Part shown: in pieces, positions 43,247 to 51,724 of the stretch
Layout: each line of letters starts with the position of its first letter
Numbering within the stretch: position 1 is the stretch's first letter
Assembly (NCBI RefSeq): GCF_027484705.1
Contig: NZ_JAIXSL010000008.1
Location: 62,001-126,000, forward strand
DNA from: Flavobacterium sp.
GTDB taxonomy: Bacteria; Bacteroidota; Bacteroidia; Flavobacteriales; Flavobacteriaceae
Direction: 5' to 3'
Length of the DNA: 64,000 bases
Translations under genes and position numbers: made by a program
The notes under the pieces: generated by a model
The model's database searches: none
What the model was told of the DNA's origin: nothing
Seen by the model: only the letters and a program-made list of their open reading frames with translations

Positions 43247-46200
43247 TTATTGTTTTATTAAACGAATTGTTTTAGTCTGATTATTTCCGTTTGAAATTTT
43301 CAGGAAGTATACACCATCGCTGTAATTTGATACATTTATTGGTGTTGTGCCTATTTCAATTTTATCTGATTTTAATTTTCTGCCCGTCGCATCATACAAT
43401 TCAATGGCTGCATTGGCATCGGTCTTAATATTGAAAATAGCATGAGATGGATTAGGGTAAATTACTATGCTTCTAATATCAAAATTATTTGTCGATAAGG
43501 CAACATTTACCGTATTGACCATAGTTTGCACTTCATCAGCGGTAGCTGGAGCGCTAAACAAATCCGGATTGGCATCAATGTACGCTTGGTAAGCTGCTTC
43601 GTTGGCTTCAACAATTCCAGTAATAGCTGGCAAAATATCACCTAATTGAGTTACAGTTACCGTTGAAGTTACAGTATTTGGAGCATCTGCCTCATCTCCA
43701 ATTTGAGTAAGTACTGCGTCAGAAGCTGCTTCTGCTGCTACTTGAGCATTCACATCATCAATCATCGCTTGTACTTCAGCAGCGGTTGCCGGAGCGCTGA
43801 ATGCATCCGGATTGGCATCGATATACGCTTGGTACGCTGCTTCGTTGGCTTCTACAATTCCAGTTATAGCTGGTAAAATAGCGTCTAATTGAGTTACTGT
43901 TACCGTTGAAGTTACGGTATTTGGAGCATCTGCTTCGTCTCCTATTTGAGTAAGTACCGCAGTTGAAGCTGCTTCTGCTTCTACTTGTGCATTCACAGTA
44001 TTTACCATCGCTTGCACTTCAGCAGCGGTTGCCGGAGCGCTGAATGCATCTGGATTGGCATCAATGTAGGCTTGGTAAGCCGTTTGGTTTGCAGTTACAA
44101 TGTTTGTAATGACAGGTACAATTTGCCCTAATTGAGTGGTAGTTACTTCAGAGGCAACAGTGTTTGGTGCGTCTCCTTCATCACCAATTTGAGCAAGTGC
44201 CGAATCAGAAGCATTGGCACCATCTACTTCATAAGCACCTCTATCTACTGTTATTTGCAAAATTCTAGGATTGTTAAGAATATCAACGGTAATATTTGAT
44301 GGTATTGCACTATTATCTCCTGTACTTCCACAGTTAGAAACTGGTGTAATTTCAAAACCATCATCGCTAGTAAGCCATTTATCATCGGCACCATTCCCGT
44401 CATTAATGTCAACTAATTGTGGGTTCGCAGACAAGTTAGCTGTTCCTGAAATGGTTGATTGCGTTACAGAATAAGATACATTAATGGCGCTTCCAGCTTC
44501 TGTCAGAAAATCACTTGCCGAATTACCCCAAATAATGCAGTTTTTGTAAGTACTTGCAGAAGCGTTCAAATTGTGAAATGCACCACCTGATGTTGCAACA
44601 GTGGCACTATTTTTTACAATCGTACAATTGATGTAAGTAGGTGCTCCTCCATTGTTAGCAGCTCCACCACCTCTTAATGCAGCATTATTACTAATAATAC
44701 AATTGGTAAAAGTAGGCGAAGAATTGTTGAAATTTTCCACACCTCCACCATATGATGTTGAAGTATTTTCGGTGAAAACACAGTTGCTAAACTTAGGCGA
44801 GGCTGTTTGATTAAAAACGCCACCGCCATATTCTGCAGCATTCGTTTTAAAAATTACATGATTAAAAACAGGAGCGGTTTGGTAGCATAGAACGCCGCCT
44901 CCAAAATTTCTTTCAAAGCTAAAAGATCCTGCAGGGTTTGTTGTAGTACCATTTGCTGTTCCTCCCGTAATGGTAACGCCATCAATAAGCGTATAAGATG
45001 TAGCGTTCGTATTGGTAACAATCATGGTGTGATAAGCTCCGACTCCATTCAATACCGTTGGGTTGGCAACTATATTTCTTTGGCTTAACCCGGTTTCAGT
45101 TCCGCTAAAACCTCCATAGATTTTTATGTTCCCTTTTACCCAAAACGATTTATCTCTCAAGGCTTCTGAAGTTCCAACGAAAGCAGTCGGTGTGTAATCG
45201 CCTGCTTTTACCCAAACTTCATTGACATTTGGACCCGGGTTATTTCCATAACTATCTAAAATAACTTGTAAATCCTTTTTAGCAGTGGCCCATGAAAGTC
45301 CATCTCCGGAGTTATCTGGTTGATCGATATCAACATAAAAAATGGTAGTTACCGTCAAATTTACAGCGTTTACCATAGCTTGCACTTCGACTGTTGTAGC
45401 TGGAGCACTAAATGAATAAGGGTTAGCATCAATATAAGATTGATAAGCTGATTGATTGGCTGGAATAATTCCAGTGATTGCCGGTACAATTTGTCCTAAT
45501 TGAGTAGTTGTTACTGTTGAAGCCACTGCATTTGGCGCATCACCTTCGTTGCCGATTTGTACCAATATGGTATCCGACAAACTCATAACTCCATCTATTT
45601 CATAAGCTCCCATATCTACTGTTGTAGCCAATACTCTTGAAGCACCAGTGATGTCAGTAGTTACAGCGGTAGGAATTAAAGTATTTGAACCTGTGTTTTT
45701 TGATGGGCTAGTTGTTAATAAAGCCAATCCGTCATCGGCTGTAAAATATTTACCATCTGCGCCTTTTATCTCAGTGATATTTGAAAAATGAGGTTCTTGT
45801 TCATAAACATTCCCCGAAGAAGTGGCGTCCATTTCGGTATAATTTGCAGCAGTGTAATTAGCACTAGGATGCATCAAACTACAGTTTTTAATAATTGGTG
45901 TAGGGCCTGCAAAGAATTGTCTGAAATCATAACCAGATGTAGCTGCAAAAAATGGATTACTTCTGGTGTTGCCATAAAAGATAGAGTTATATATTTCAGT
46001 TGTTTCTGATGATTGAATGCTTAGCGCACTACCATTATAACTTTGATTATTGGCAAACGTACAATTTACTAATTTGTTTTTAGTTCTTGTAAGATATAAG
46101 GCAACACCGTCTCCTCCATTTGAGCCACAACTATTGTTATAGAAAACAGAATTGTAACAATTGACATTGCCGCCGTTAGTATACATAGCGCCATAAGAAG

Positions 46201-46948
46201 ATGCCGACAAGCTATTATTTACAAAATAACAATTAATTACATTGTAAGTACAAAATAGACCGGAAATTCCATACAGGTATAATGCTGCTCCAAAAACTTC
46301 ACATTCGTTATTTTCGAATACAATGTTTGAAATAGTATTATTTAAACCTCGTCCCACATACAAACCTCCACCAATTCTTCTTGGAATAGGATTATCAAAT
46401 CCGTTGGCAAAAATATAGGTTTCTTCAGAATAATCAGTACTTGCAGCTAATCGTGTAGCATTGCCATTTCTTAATAACAAACCATCAACTGTAACACCCG
46501 TAGTGGAATAGTTTCCGACATAAATCATAAGATGATAACAATTATCCGTTTTATCGCCTGCTACTCCAATATCTCCATCTATATAAGTAGGATTATCAGA
46601 AATGTTCCTTTGTGATAAAGCAGTTTCGGTACCCGCAAAACCACCATAGATGGACACGCCATCTTTCAATTGAATATAATAATCTCTTGAAGTTAACGGA
46701 CTCGTTGCTGTAACAGTTGATGAAGCGGTCATATTCGGACTAGCATTCGGATAATACACACCCGCTTTAATCCAAATTTGATCTCCCGCAACTGCAAGAT
46801 CAATCGCGTTTTGGACATCTTTTTTTGCTGTAGCCCATGTTAGACCGTTCTCTGTGTTATCCGTTTTTGAAGCATCTACATAATAAATAGTTTGCGAAGT
46901 ACAAAACTGATACATCAAAAGAAAAAGAAAAATAATTTTTTTACACAT
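43247..46948 (-). CDS. Large T9SS parallel beta-helix protein with 81-residue repeats
   Basis: A 1233-residue secreted protein. A signal peptide (MCKKIIFLFLLMYQFCTSQ) leads into two right-handed beta-helix, choice-of-anchor Q-type regions. Each begins with a YYVD/FYVD ... SWATAKKD block, and the helical rungs carry NCxFxNN-type motifs (NCTFANNQSYNGSALSI). Between and after them are four copies of a ~75-81-residue module (LxQIGDEADAPNT, TQLGxIxPAITGI, AYQAYIDANPDAFSAPATAAEVQAM in pieces); three are exact 243-bp tandem units at 43494-44206 and one lies at about 45350-45574. A T9SS type A domain closes the protein. The start is ATG 46948, which opens the signal peptide. Role unknown; adhesion or surface structure is inference. 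Confidence 0.88.
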   Translation of the reverse strand: MCKKIIFLFLLMYQFCTSQTIYYVDASKTDNTENGLTWATAKKDVQNAIDLAVAGDQIWIKAGVYYPNASPNMTASSTVTATSPLTSRDYYIQLKDGVSIYGGFAGTETALSQRNISDNPTYIDGDIGVAGDKTDNCYHLMIYVGNYSTTGVTVDGLLLRNGNATRLAASTDYSEETYIFANGFDNPIPRRIGGGLYVGRGLNNTISNIVFENNECEVFGAALYLYGISGLFCTYNVINCYFVNNSLSASSYGAMYTNGGNVNCYNSVFYNNSCGSNGGDGVALYLTRTKNKLVNCTFANNQSYNGSALSIQSSETTEIYNSIFYGNTRSNPFFAATSGYDFRQFFAGPTPIIKNCSLMHPSANYTAANYTEMDATSSGNVYEQEPHFSNITEIKGADGKYFTADDGLALLTTSPSKNTGSNTLIPTAVTTDITGASRVLATTVDMGAYEIDGVMSLSDTILVQIGNEGDAPNAVASTVTTTQLGQIVPAITGIIPANQSAYQSYIDANPYSFSAPATTVEVQAMVNAVNLTVTTIFYVDIDQPDNSGDGLSWATAKKDLQVILDSYGNNPGPNVNEVWVKAGDYTPTAFVGTSEALRDKSFWVKGNIKIYGGFSGTETGLSQRNIVANPTVLNGVGAYHTMIVTNTNATSYTLIDGVTITGGTANGTTTNPAGSFSFERNFGGGVLCYQTAPVFNHVIFKTNAAEYGGGVFNQTASPKFSNCVFTENTSTSYGGGVENFNNSSPTFTNCIISNNAALRGGGAANNGGAPTYINCTIVKNSATVATSGGAFHNLNASASTYKNCIIWGNSASDFLTEAGSAINVSYSVTQSTISGTANLSANPQLVDINDGNGADDKWLTSDDGFEITPVSNCGSTGDNSAIPSNITVDILNNPRILQITVDRGAYEVDGANASDSALAQIGDEGDAPNTVASEVTTTQLGQIVPVITNIVTANQTAYQAYIDANPDAFSAPATAAEVQAMVNTVNAQVEAEAASTAVLTQIGDEADAPNTVTSTVTVTQLDAILPAITGIVEANEAAYQAYIDANPDAFSAPATAAEVQAMIDDVNAQVAAEAASDAVLTQIGDEADAPNTVTSTVTVTQLGDILPAITGIVEANEAAYQAYIDANPDLFSAPATADEVQTMVNTVNVALSTNNFDIRSIVIYPNPSHAIFNIKTDANAAIELYDATGRKLKSDKIEIGTTPINVSNYSDGVYFLKISNGNNQTKTIRLIKQ
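43494..44206 (-). repeat. Three tandem 243-bp coding repeats
   Basis: Unit boundaries by the conserved start (D/T-x-x-L-T/A-Q-I-G) are near 44206, 43963 and 43720, a constant 243-bp period. The encoded text is near-identical between the second and third units (VTVTQL and GIVEANEAAYQAYIDANPD). A fourth, separate copy sits at about 45350-45574. Confidence 0.85.
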
Positions 46949-47051
46949 AATATGATTTTTGATTTTCCTACTCTTTAAAGGATTTTCGGATACTCCTAAA
47001 AATGTCAAGCAAATGTTTTACTATTATTTTGGAGCGCAATTTTTTTAACAG

Positions 47052-47114
47052 GTAGTTGTTGGGTAGTTTTTATACTACCCGTGTGGCTATATCGTCGCTA
47101 CCCTACTGGGTAGT
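47052..47114. promoter_or_regulatory. GGGTAG/CTACCC inverted repeats upstream of LuxR-type and T9SS genes
   Basis: Between the divergent genes are GGTAG (47052-47056), GGGTAG (47062-47067), CTACCC (47076-47081), CTACCC (47099-47104) and GGGTAG (47109-47114). They make two inverted repeats with 8- and 4-base spacers. This looks like an array of regulator binding sites. No promoter match was firmly placed. The binding protein is not identified. Confidence 0.55.
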
Positions 47115-47209
47115 TTTATCTATATTTCTGACAGTTAGCTGTTTACAAAATGTATTTTTATGTATTTAAAATAAAGACTTTTGTAAATTGCATGGCTTAT
47201 TATATTGAA

Positions 47210-48457
47210 ATGAAAAATATCTTACTCCTTTTTTTACTGCTGAGTTTGTTCCCCATAAAAGCCATGGCTAATGGTTTGCCCTATGAACAATTGGAGAAAT
47301 TGGTGATTCGTAACAATCAAAATGGGAAAGCGAACGAAAGTCTCCGTTTAATTATTGATTTTATTGAAGACAATAAAGACGATCATTACTATCACTGTAA
47401 AGCCTTGATTTTAAAATCTGACACTTATAAATCATTATTTAATTATTCAGAAACCTTAAAAGTTTTAGATAAGGCTTATAAAATAGGATTAAAATCAAAC
47501 AAGATCAATGAAGTTAAAGCCACGATTACTCTGGAAAGAGCCTACGCTTTTTTTGACCTTTTAAAATATGACCAGGCCAACAAGTTGATGCAGGAATTAA
47601 AAAAAGACAATTACAAACACATCGAGCCCTCAGATATTGCCGGAATGATCATGCAGGAAGCCTATATTGATTATTTAAACAAAGACTATATCGATGCGGA
47701 AAAAAAGTATGATGACGCCCTTTTGTTGATGGAAAAAGCAAACCCGAAAAACTTACCGATTATTTATGGTAAAAAAATGGAGTTGTATCTGAAAACAAAA
47801 GAAAGAGATAAAGCCATACATGCTTTTAAATTAGGTTTGAGCAGTGCCGAAAAACATCATATTTTGAAATACAAAATTTATATGTATGAAAAGCTCAGAG
47901 AACAACAAATGCAGGATAACGATTGGAAAAATGCTTTTAGATCGTTTCAAATCATTGACGCCATGAACATTGCCTATAATGCTGACAATAAAAGCAACCA
48001 GTTAAAGATTTTAGAAAAAGATAAAGAAATACAAAAACAAGAATTTGATTTAAAAAGAAGCAATCTCATCACGGGTTTTTTATTTGTGGTTTGTTTGTTA
48101 TCATTTGTCGGACTCTTTTTGTTTTACCAATTTTTAAAATCCAATAAAGAAAAGAATTTGTTACTCGAAAAAGAAAATGTCCGTATTCATGACGAGTTGC
48201 AAATATTAAGTTCCAGCCTATCCACTCATGGCTTTACAAAAATCGATTTGTCTGCTTTTAAACTTACGGAAAGACAATTTGAAATTATTGAATTGATCCG
48301 ACAAGGGAAAACCAATAAAGAAATTGCCAATACTATTTTCATTTCGGAAAATACCGTAAAATATCATTTGAAGGTGATTTATGACATTATGAATATTGAA
48401 AATCGTTCAGAGTTTTTAAAATTGATCAACATCAACAATATAAAAGTAATTTCTTAA
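47210..48457 (+). CDS. Membrane-anchored LuxR-family regulator with TPR-like sensor
   Basis: A 415-residue protein. The first ~20 residues form a signal/anchor (MKNILLLFLLLSLFPIKAMA). Residues about 25-270 are helical with TPR-like spacing (LKVLDKAYKIGLKS, KKYDDALLLMEKA). One transmembrane helix (LITGFLFVVCLLSFVGLFLF, about 285-304) and a short coiled coil precede a C-terminal LuxR/GerE HTH (LTERQFEIIELIRQGKTNKEIANTIFIS, about 350-377). The topology puts the TPR part in the periplasm and the HTH in the cytoplasm. The ATG at 47210 begins the signal. It diverges from the beta-helix gene, so controlling that gene is plausible but inferred. Confidence 0.87.
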   Translation: MKNILLLFLLLSLFPIKAMANGLPYEQLEKLVIRNNQNGKANESLRLIIDFIEDNKDDHYYHCKALILKSDTYKSLFNYSETLKVLDKAYKIGLKSNKINEVKATITLERAYAFFDLLKYDQANKLMQELKKDNYKHIEPSDIAGMIMQEAYIDYLNKDYIDAEKKYDDALLLMEKANPKNLPIIYGKKMELYLKTKERDKAIHAFKLGLSSAEKHHILKYKIYMYEKLREQQMQDNDWKNAFRSFQIIDAMNIAYNADNKSNQLKILEKDKEIQKQEFDLKRSNLITGFLFVVCLLSFVGLFLFYQFLKSNKEKNLLLEKENVRIHDELQILSSSLSTHGFTKIDLSAFKLTERQFEIIELIRQGKTNKEIANTIFISENTVKYHLKVIYDIMNIENRSEFLKLININNIKVIS

Positions 48458-48490
48458 TCTACATTAAGCACATCCGCTATTCATTGATTG

Positions 48491-48498
48491 TAAATTTG
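48491..48498 (+). promoter_or_regulatory. pirin gene promoter -7 element
   Basis: TAAATTTG is an exact TAnnTTTG match 29 bp ahead of the pirin start; it likely drives the five-gene run to 50702. Confidence 0.6.
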
Positions 48499-48527
48499 TA
48501 TCATAATAATCATTAAATTTATTCATT

Positions 48528-49244
48528 ATGAACAATACCATCTTACACAAAGCAAATACCCGTGGTCATGCCGATCACGGCTGGCTCAATGCCCACCATA
48601 CTTTTAGTTTCGCAAGTTACTATGATCCGAACCGCGTCCAATTTGGTATGTTGCGCGTTTTAAACGACGATATTGTCGCATCAGGCATGGGTTTCGGAAC
48701 GCATCCGCACGACAATATGGAAATCATCACGATTCCTCTTGAAGGTGATTTGGCGCACAAAGACAGCATGGGCAACACCGAAGTCATCAAATTTGGCGAT
48801 GTTCAGGTGATGAGCGCCGGAACCGGAATCCAACATTCTGAGTTCAATCCGAACCATGATAAAAGAACCAATCTGCTTCAGATTTGGGTGTTTCCAAAAG
48901 TGCGAAATGTAGAGCCTCGTTACCAGCAAATCACTTTAGACACAACTGATCGCCATAATAAATTACAGCAAATCCTTTCGCCTAATGCAGACGATGCCGG
49001 CGTTTGGATCCATCAGGATGCGTGGTTTCACATGGGCAATTTGGATAAAGGCACTACGCTAGATTACAACCGCAAAAAAGAAGGCAACGGACTTTATGTT
49101 TTTGTAATCAAAGGCAGCGTGAAAGTAGACGGCGAGGAATTGCAACAACGCGACGGGCTGGGCATCACCGATTTTGAGAAAGTCACTTTTGAAGCCACTT
49201 CGGATGCCGAAATACTATTGATGGAAGTTCCTATGAACCAATAA
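48528..49244 (+). CDS. Pirin family protein
   Basis: A 238-residue double cupin protein. N-terminal cupin: HHTFSFASYYDPNRVQFGMLRVLNDD (in pieces), GFGTHPHDNMEIITIPLEG (about 51-69, metal-ligand histidines and glutamate) and MSAGTGIQHSEFN (about 95-107, with further ligands). Family members include quercetin-degrading enzymes and iron-dependent regulators. The exact role here is unknown. It is the first gene of a compact group of small redox or stress-like proteins. Confidence 0.93.
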   Translation: MNNTILHKANTRGHADHGWLNAHHTFSFASYYDPNRVQFGMLRVLNDDIVASGMGFGTHPHDNMEIITIPLEGDLAHKDSMGNTEVIKFGDVQVMSAGTGIQHSEFNPNHDKRTNLLQIWVFPKVRNVEPRYQQITLDTTDRHNKLQQILSPNADDAGVWIHQDAWFHMGNLDKGTTLDYNRKKEGNGLYVFVIKGSVKVDGEELQQRDGLGITDFEKVTFEATSDAEILLMEVPMNQ

Positions 49245-49255
49245 ACAGTAAGATT

Positions 49256-49537
49256 ATGAACGAAGTACAATTAAAAATCAACGATAAAAACGGTTTTTTT
49301 TATATTGATGTCGATGGCAAACACGAGGCGATGATGAGTTTTGTTTTTGCCGGCGAAGACAAAATCATCATCGATCACACCGAAGTAAATCCAGGTAATG
49401 AAGGCAAAGGATTTGGAAAAAAGATGGTCACCAAAGCCGTGGAATTTGCGCGCGAAAAAGGCATCAAAATCATTCCGTTGTGCCCGTTTGCCAAAAGTGT
49501 GTTCGATAAAACTCCAGCATTCAAAGACGTTTTATAA
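49256..49537 (+). CDS. Small GNAT-like N-acetyltransferase (COG2388 type)
   Basis: A 93-residue minimal GNAT domain. The acetyl-CoA loop region GNEGKGFGKKMVTKAVEFAREKG (about residues 47-69) and the final CPFAKSVFDKTPAFKDVL match the short YjdJ-like family. It follows the pirin gene by 11 bp and precedes OsmC by 2 bp. Substrate unknown. Confidence 0.88.
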   Translation: MNEVQLKINDKNGFFYIDVDGKHEAMMSFVFAGEDKIIIDHTEVNPGNEGKGFGKKMVTKAVEFAREKGIKIIPLCPFAKSVFDKTPAFKDVL

Positions 49538-49539
49538 TC

Positions 49540-49947
49540 ATGGGAAATTTATTGCAGGAAGACATCATCGGCCACATTGGCTTGCAAAAATACAAATGCA
49601 CGATCTCGTGGCTCAACGGCGAACTGATTGCCGATGAGCCTGAAAATATTGGCGGCGGTAATTTGGGCCCGGATCCGTTTTCTTTACTTTTGGCGTCTTT
49701 GGGAAGTTGCACGTTGTCTACCCTGCGCATGTATATCGACCGCAAAGGTTGGGATATTCCGCAGATTCACGTAGCTTTGAATATAGAACAAAAGACCGAA
49801 ACCGAAACGACCACAATTATTAGCAGACGGATTTCATTCACGAGCATCGTTCCCGAAGACCAAAAAGAACGCTTGCTCGCCATCGCGGAAAAATGCCCGA
49901 TCTCGAAACTATTAAAAGGAAGTTCAATCATCAATACCTCAATGTAA
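49540..49947 (+). CDS. OsmC family protein
   Basis: A 135-residue OsmC/Ohr-fold protein. The first redox Cys is in LASLGSCTLSTLRMYIDRKGWDI (about residue 53) and the second in AEKCPISKLLKG (about residue 120), the spacing of thiol-dependent organic hydroperoxide reductases of this superfamily. No known subtype (Ohr versus OsmC) can be fixed. The start follows the GNAT stop by 2 bp. Confidence 0.9.
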   Translation: MGNLLQEDIIGHIGLQKYKCTISWLNGELIADEPENIGGGNLGPDPFSLLLASLGSCTLSTLRMYIDRKGWDIPQIHVALNIEQKTETETTTIISRRISFTSIVPEDQKERLLAIAEKCPISKLLKGSSIINTSM

Positions 49948-49949
49948 TT

Positions 49950-50174
49950 ATGGACCCCAACAACCTCAAAAAAGAATACACCAACGGCGAAGTCACCATT
50001 GTCTGGCAGTCGGGCAAATGCATCCATTCCGGGAATTGCGTACGCAACAATCCCGATGTGTTCAAACCCAAAGAAAAACCATGGATCACACCCGAAGGTT
50101 CTTCGACGGAAAAAATCATTGAAACCGTAAACAAATGCCCGTCGGGCGCACTCACTTATTACAAAAACTCTTAA
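49950..50174 (+). CDS. Small (4Fe-4S)-binding protein (Fer4_19-like)
   Basis: A 74-residue protein with cysteines in SGKCIHSGNCVRNNPDVF (C-x5-C) and later NKCPSGALTYY. This matches the single-cluster divergent ferredoxin-like family often next to OsmC and GNAT genes. Only three Cys are visible, so cluster type or an extra ligand is uncertain. The ATG at 49950 follows the OsmC stop by 2 bp and the stop abuts the FMN reductase start at 50175. Confidence 0.86.
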   Translation: MDPNNLKKEYTNGEVTIVWQSGKCIHSGNCVRNNPDVFKPKEKPWITPEGSSTEKIIETVNKCPSGALTYYKNS

Positions 50175-50702
50175 ATGAAAAAAATTTTAGTATTCGCCGG
50201 TTCCTCAAGTAAAAGCTCGATCAACAAACAATTGGCGGTGTACACTGCGCAGCAATTTAAAAATGTCGAACTCGATATTCTCGATCTGAATGATTATGAA
50301 ATGCCTGTTTTTTCAGTCGATAAGGAAAAAGAAAACGGCATTCACAATTTAGCACATGAGTTTTACGCTAAAATCGGAAGCGCTGATTTTATTGTACTTT
50401 CTTTGGCAGAACACAACGGTGCCTATTCCACAGCGTTCAAAAATGTCTTGGATTGGGCTTCGAGAATCAACAACAAAACCTTCCAGCAAAAACCGATGTT
50501 GTTGTTGGCCACTTCGCCGGGCGCGAGAGGCGGCGCTACTGTTTTGGATATTGCTTCCAAACGATTCCCTTTTCAGGGCGCTGAACTCAAAGGCACGTTT
50601 TCATTGCCCTCTTTTTTTGAAAATTTCGACGCTGTGAATGGCATTATCAATCCTGAATTAAAAAATCAATTGCTTGAAATCATCGATGCGATTGAAATCT
50701 AA
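50175..50702 (+). CDS. NAD(P)H-dependent FMN reductase
   Basis: A 175-residue flavodoxin-like reductase. The FMN-binding loop FAGSSSKSSINKQLA (about residues 6-20) and the conserved AEHNGAYSTAFKNVLDWAS (about 76-94) match the NADPH-dependent FMN/chromate-reductase family. It starts at the base after the 4Fe-4S stop. As the last gene of the pirin-GNAT-OsmC-FeS group, it could reduce a partner flavin; that is inference. No terminator separates it from fabD, which has its own promoter-like element. Confidence 0.91.
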   Translation: MKKILVFAGSSSKSSINKQLAVYTAQQFKNVELDILDLNDYEMPVFSVDKEKENGIHNLAHEFYAKIGSADFIVLSLAEHNGAYSTAFKNVLDWASRINNKTFQQKPMLLLATSPGARGGATVLDIASKRFPFQGAELKGTFSLPSFFENFDAVNGIINPELKNQLLEIIDAIEI

Positions 50703-50711
50703 TTTAATTGC

Positions 50712-50719
50712 TATTTTTG
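50712..50719 (+). promoter_or_regulatory. fabD promoter -7 element
   Basis: TATTTTTG matches TAnnTTTG 25 bp before the fabD ATG. Confidence 0.55.
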
Positions 50720-50744
50720 CTTTTCAAAACACTAAAATAAAGAA

Positions 50745-51617
50745 ATGAAAGCATACATATTTCCAGGACAAGGCGCTCAATTTACCGGAATGGGCAAAGA
50801 ATTATACGAAACTTCTCCTTTAGCGAAGGAACTATTTGAAAAAGCCAACGATATTCTGGGGTTCCGCATTACTGACATCATGTTTGAAGGCACCGCCGAA
50901 CAACTCAAAGAAACCAAAGTCACGCAACCCGCAGTATTTTTACACTCGGTCATCCTTGCCAAAACTTTGGATAATTTCAAACCTGAAATGGTAGCCGGGC
51001 ATTCGTTGGGCGAATTCTCAGCACTCGTAGCCAATGGCGCTTTGTCGTTTGAAGACGGATTGAAGCTGGTTTCCCAACGTGCGATGGCGATGCAAAAAGC
51101 CTGTGAAATTGCGCCTTCGACAATGGCTGCAGTTTTAGGATTGGATGATAAAATCGTGGAAGATGTTTGCGCTTCCATTGATGGAATCGTAGTAGCTGCG
51201 AACTATAACTGTCCTGGACAACTCGTAATTTCAGGTGAATTTTCAGCCGTGGAAAAAGCGTGTGAAGCCATGAAAGAAGCTGGTGCTAAAAGAGCTTTAC
51301 TATTACCTGTTGGCGGTGCTTTCCACTCACCGATGATGGAACCAGCTCGTGAAGAATTGGCAGCAGCTATTGAAGCCACAACCTTTTCAAAGCCGATTTG
51401 CCCTGTGTATCAAAACGTAACTGCGAGTGCGGTTTCCGATGCGGATGAAATCAAGAAAAACCTCATCATCCAATTGACGGCTCCCGTAAAATGGACGCAA
51501 TCTGTTCAGCAAATGATTGCCGACGGCGCGACTTCTTTTACAGAAGTTGGACCCGGAAAAGTGTTGGTTGGTTTGGTCAATAAGATTAATCGCGATGTGG
51601 AAACAATCTCTGCTTAA
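50745..51617 (+). CDS. fabD: Malonyl-CoA:ACP transacylase
   Basis: A 290-residue enzyme of fatty acid synthesis that loads malonyl groups onto acyl carrier protein. FPGQGAQFTGMGKEL opens the protein; the catalytic Ser is in GHSLGEFSALVANGALSF (about residues 86-103), and the later VGGAFHSPMM holds the second catalytic residue (His). The usual length is about 310. It lies alone rather than beside fabH or fabF. Confidence 0.96.
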   Translation: MKAYIFPGQGAQFTGMGKELYETSPLAKELFEKANDILGFRITDIMFEGTAEQLKETKVTQPAVFLHSVILAKTLDNFKPEMVAGHSLGEFSALVANGALSFEDGLKLVSQRAMAMQKACEIAPSTMAAVLGLDDKIVEDVCASIDGIVVAANYNCPGQLVISGEFSAVEKACEAMKEAGAKRALLLPVGGAFHSPMMEPAREELAAAIEATTFSKPICPVYQNVTASAVSDADEIKKNLIIQLTAPVKWTQSVQQMIADGATSFTEVGPGKVLVGLVNKINRDVETISA

Positions 51618-51724
51618 TGAATAATGAATAGTTAATTATTAATAATGCTCTCTAGCCTAAATAAAAAAAGCCTGAACTTACGTTCGGGCTTTTTCATTAT
51701 TAATAATTCATTGTTAATTATTCA
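51617..51724. repeat. Inverted AT-rich repeat flanking a terminator
   Basis: AATGAATAATGAATAGTTAA...AATAATG (51617-51647) is complementary over most of its length to CATTATTAATAATT...ATTATTC (about 51695-51724). A 12-bp GC stem, AAAAGCCTGAAC with GTTCGGGCTTTT (51666-51692), lies between them and acts as a bidirectional terminator for fabD and galE. The whole gap could form a cruciform. Confidence 0.78.

Noticed and set aside
43494..44206. CRISPR-like array
   Set aside because: The 243-bp units are in frame and code for protein modules; no short spacers occur.
43247..46948. Possible frameshift or assembly duplication in the large T9SS gene
   Set aside because: The reading frame is intact through all four repeat copies and the unit boundaries keep the frame exactly (243 bp).
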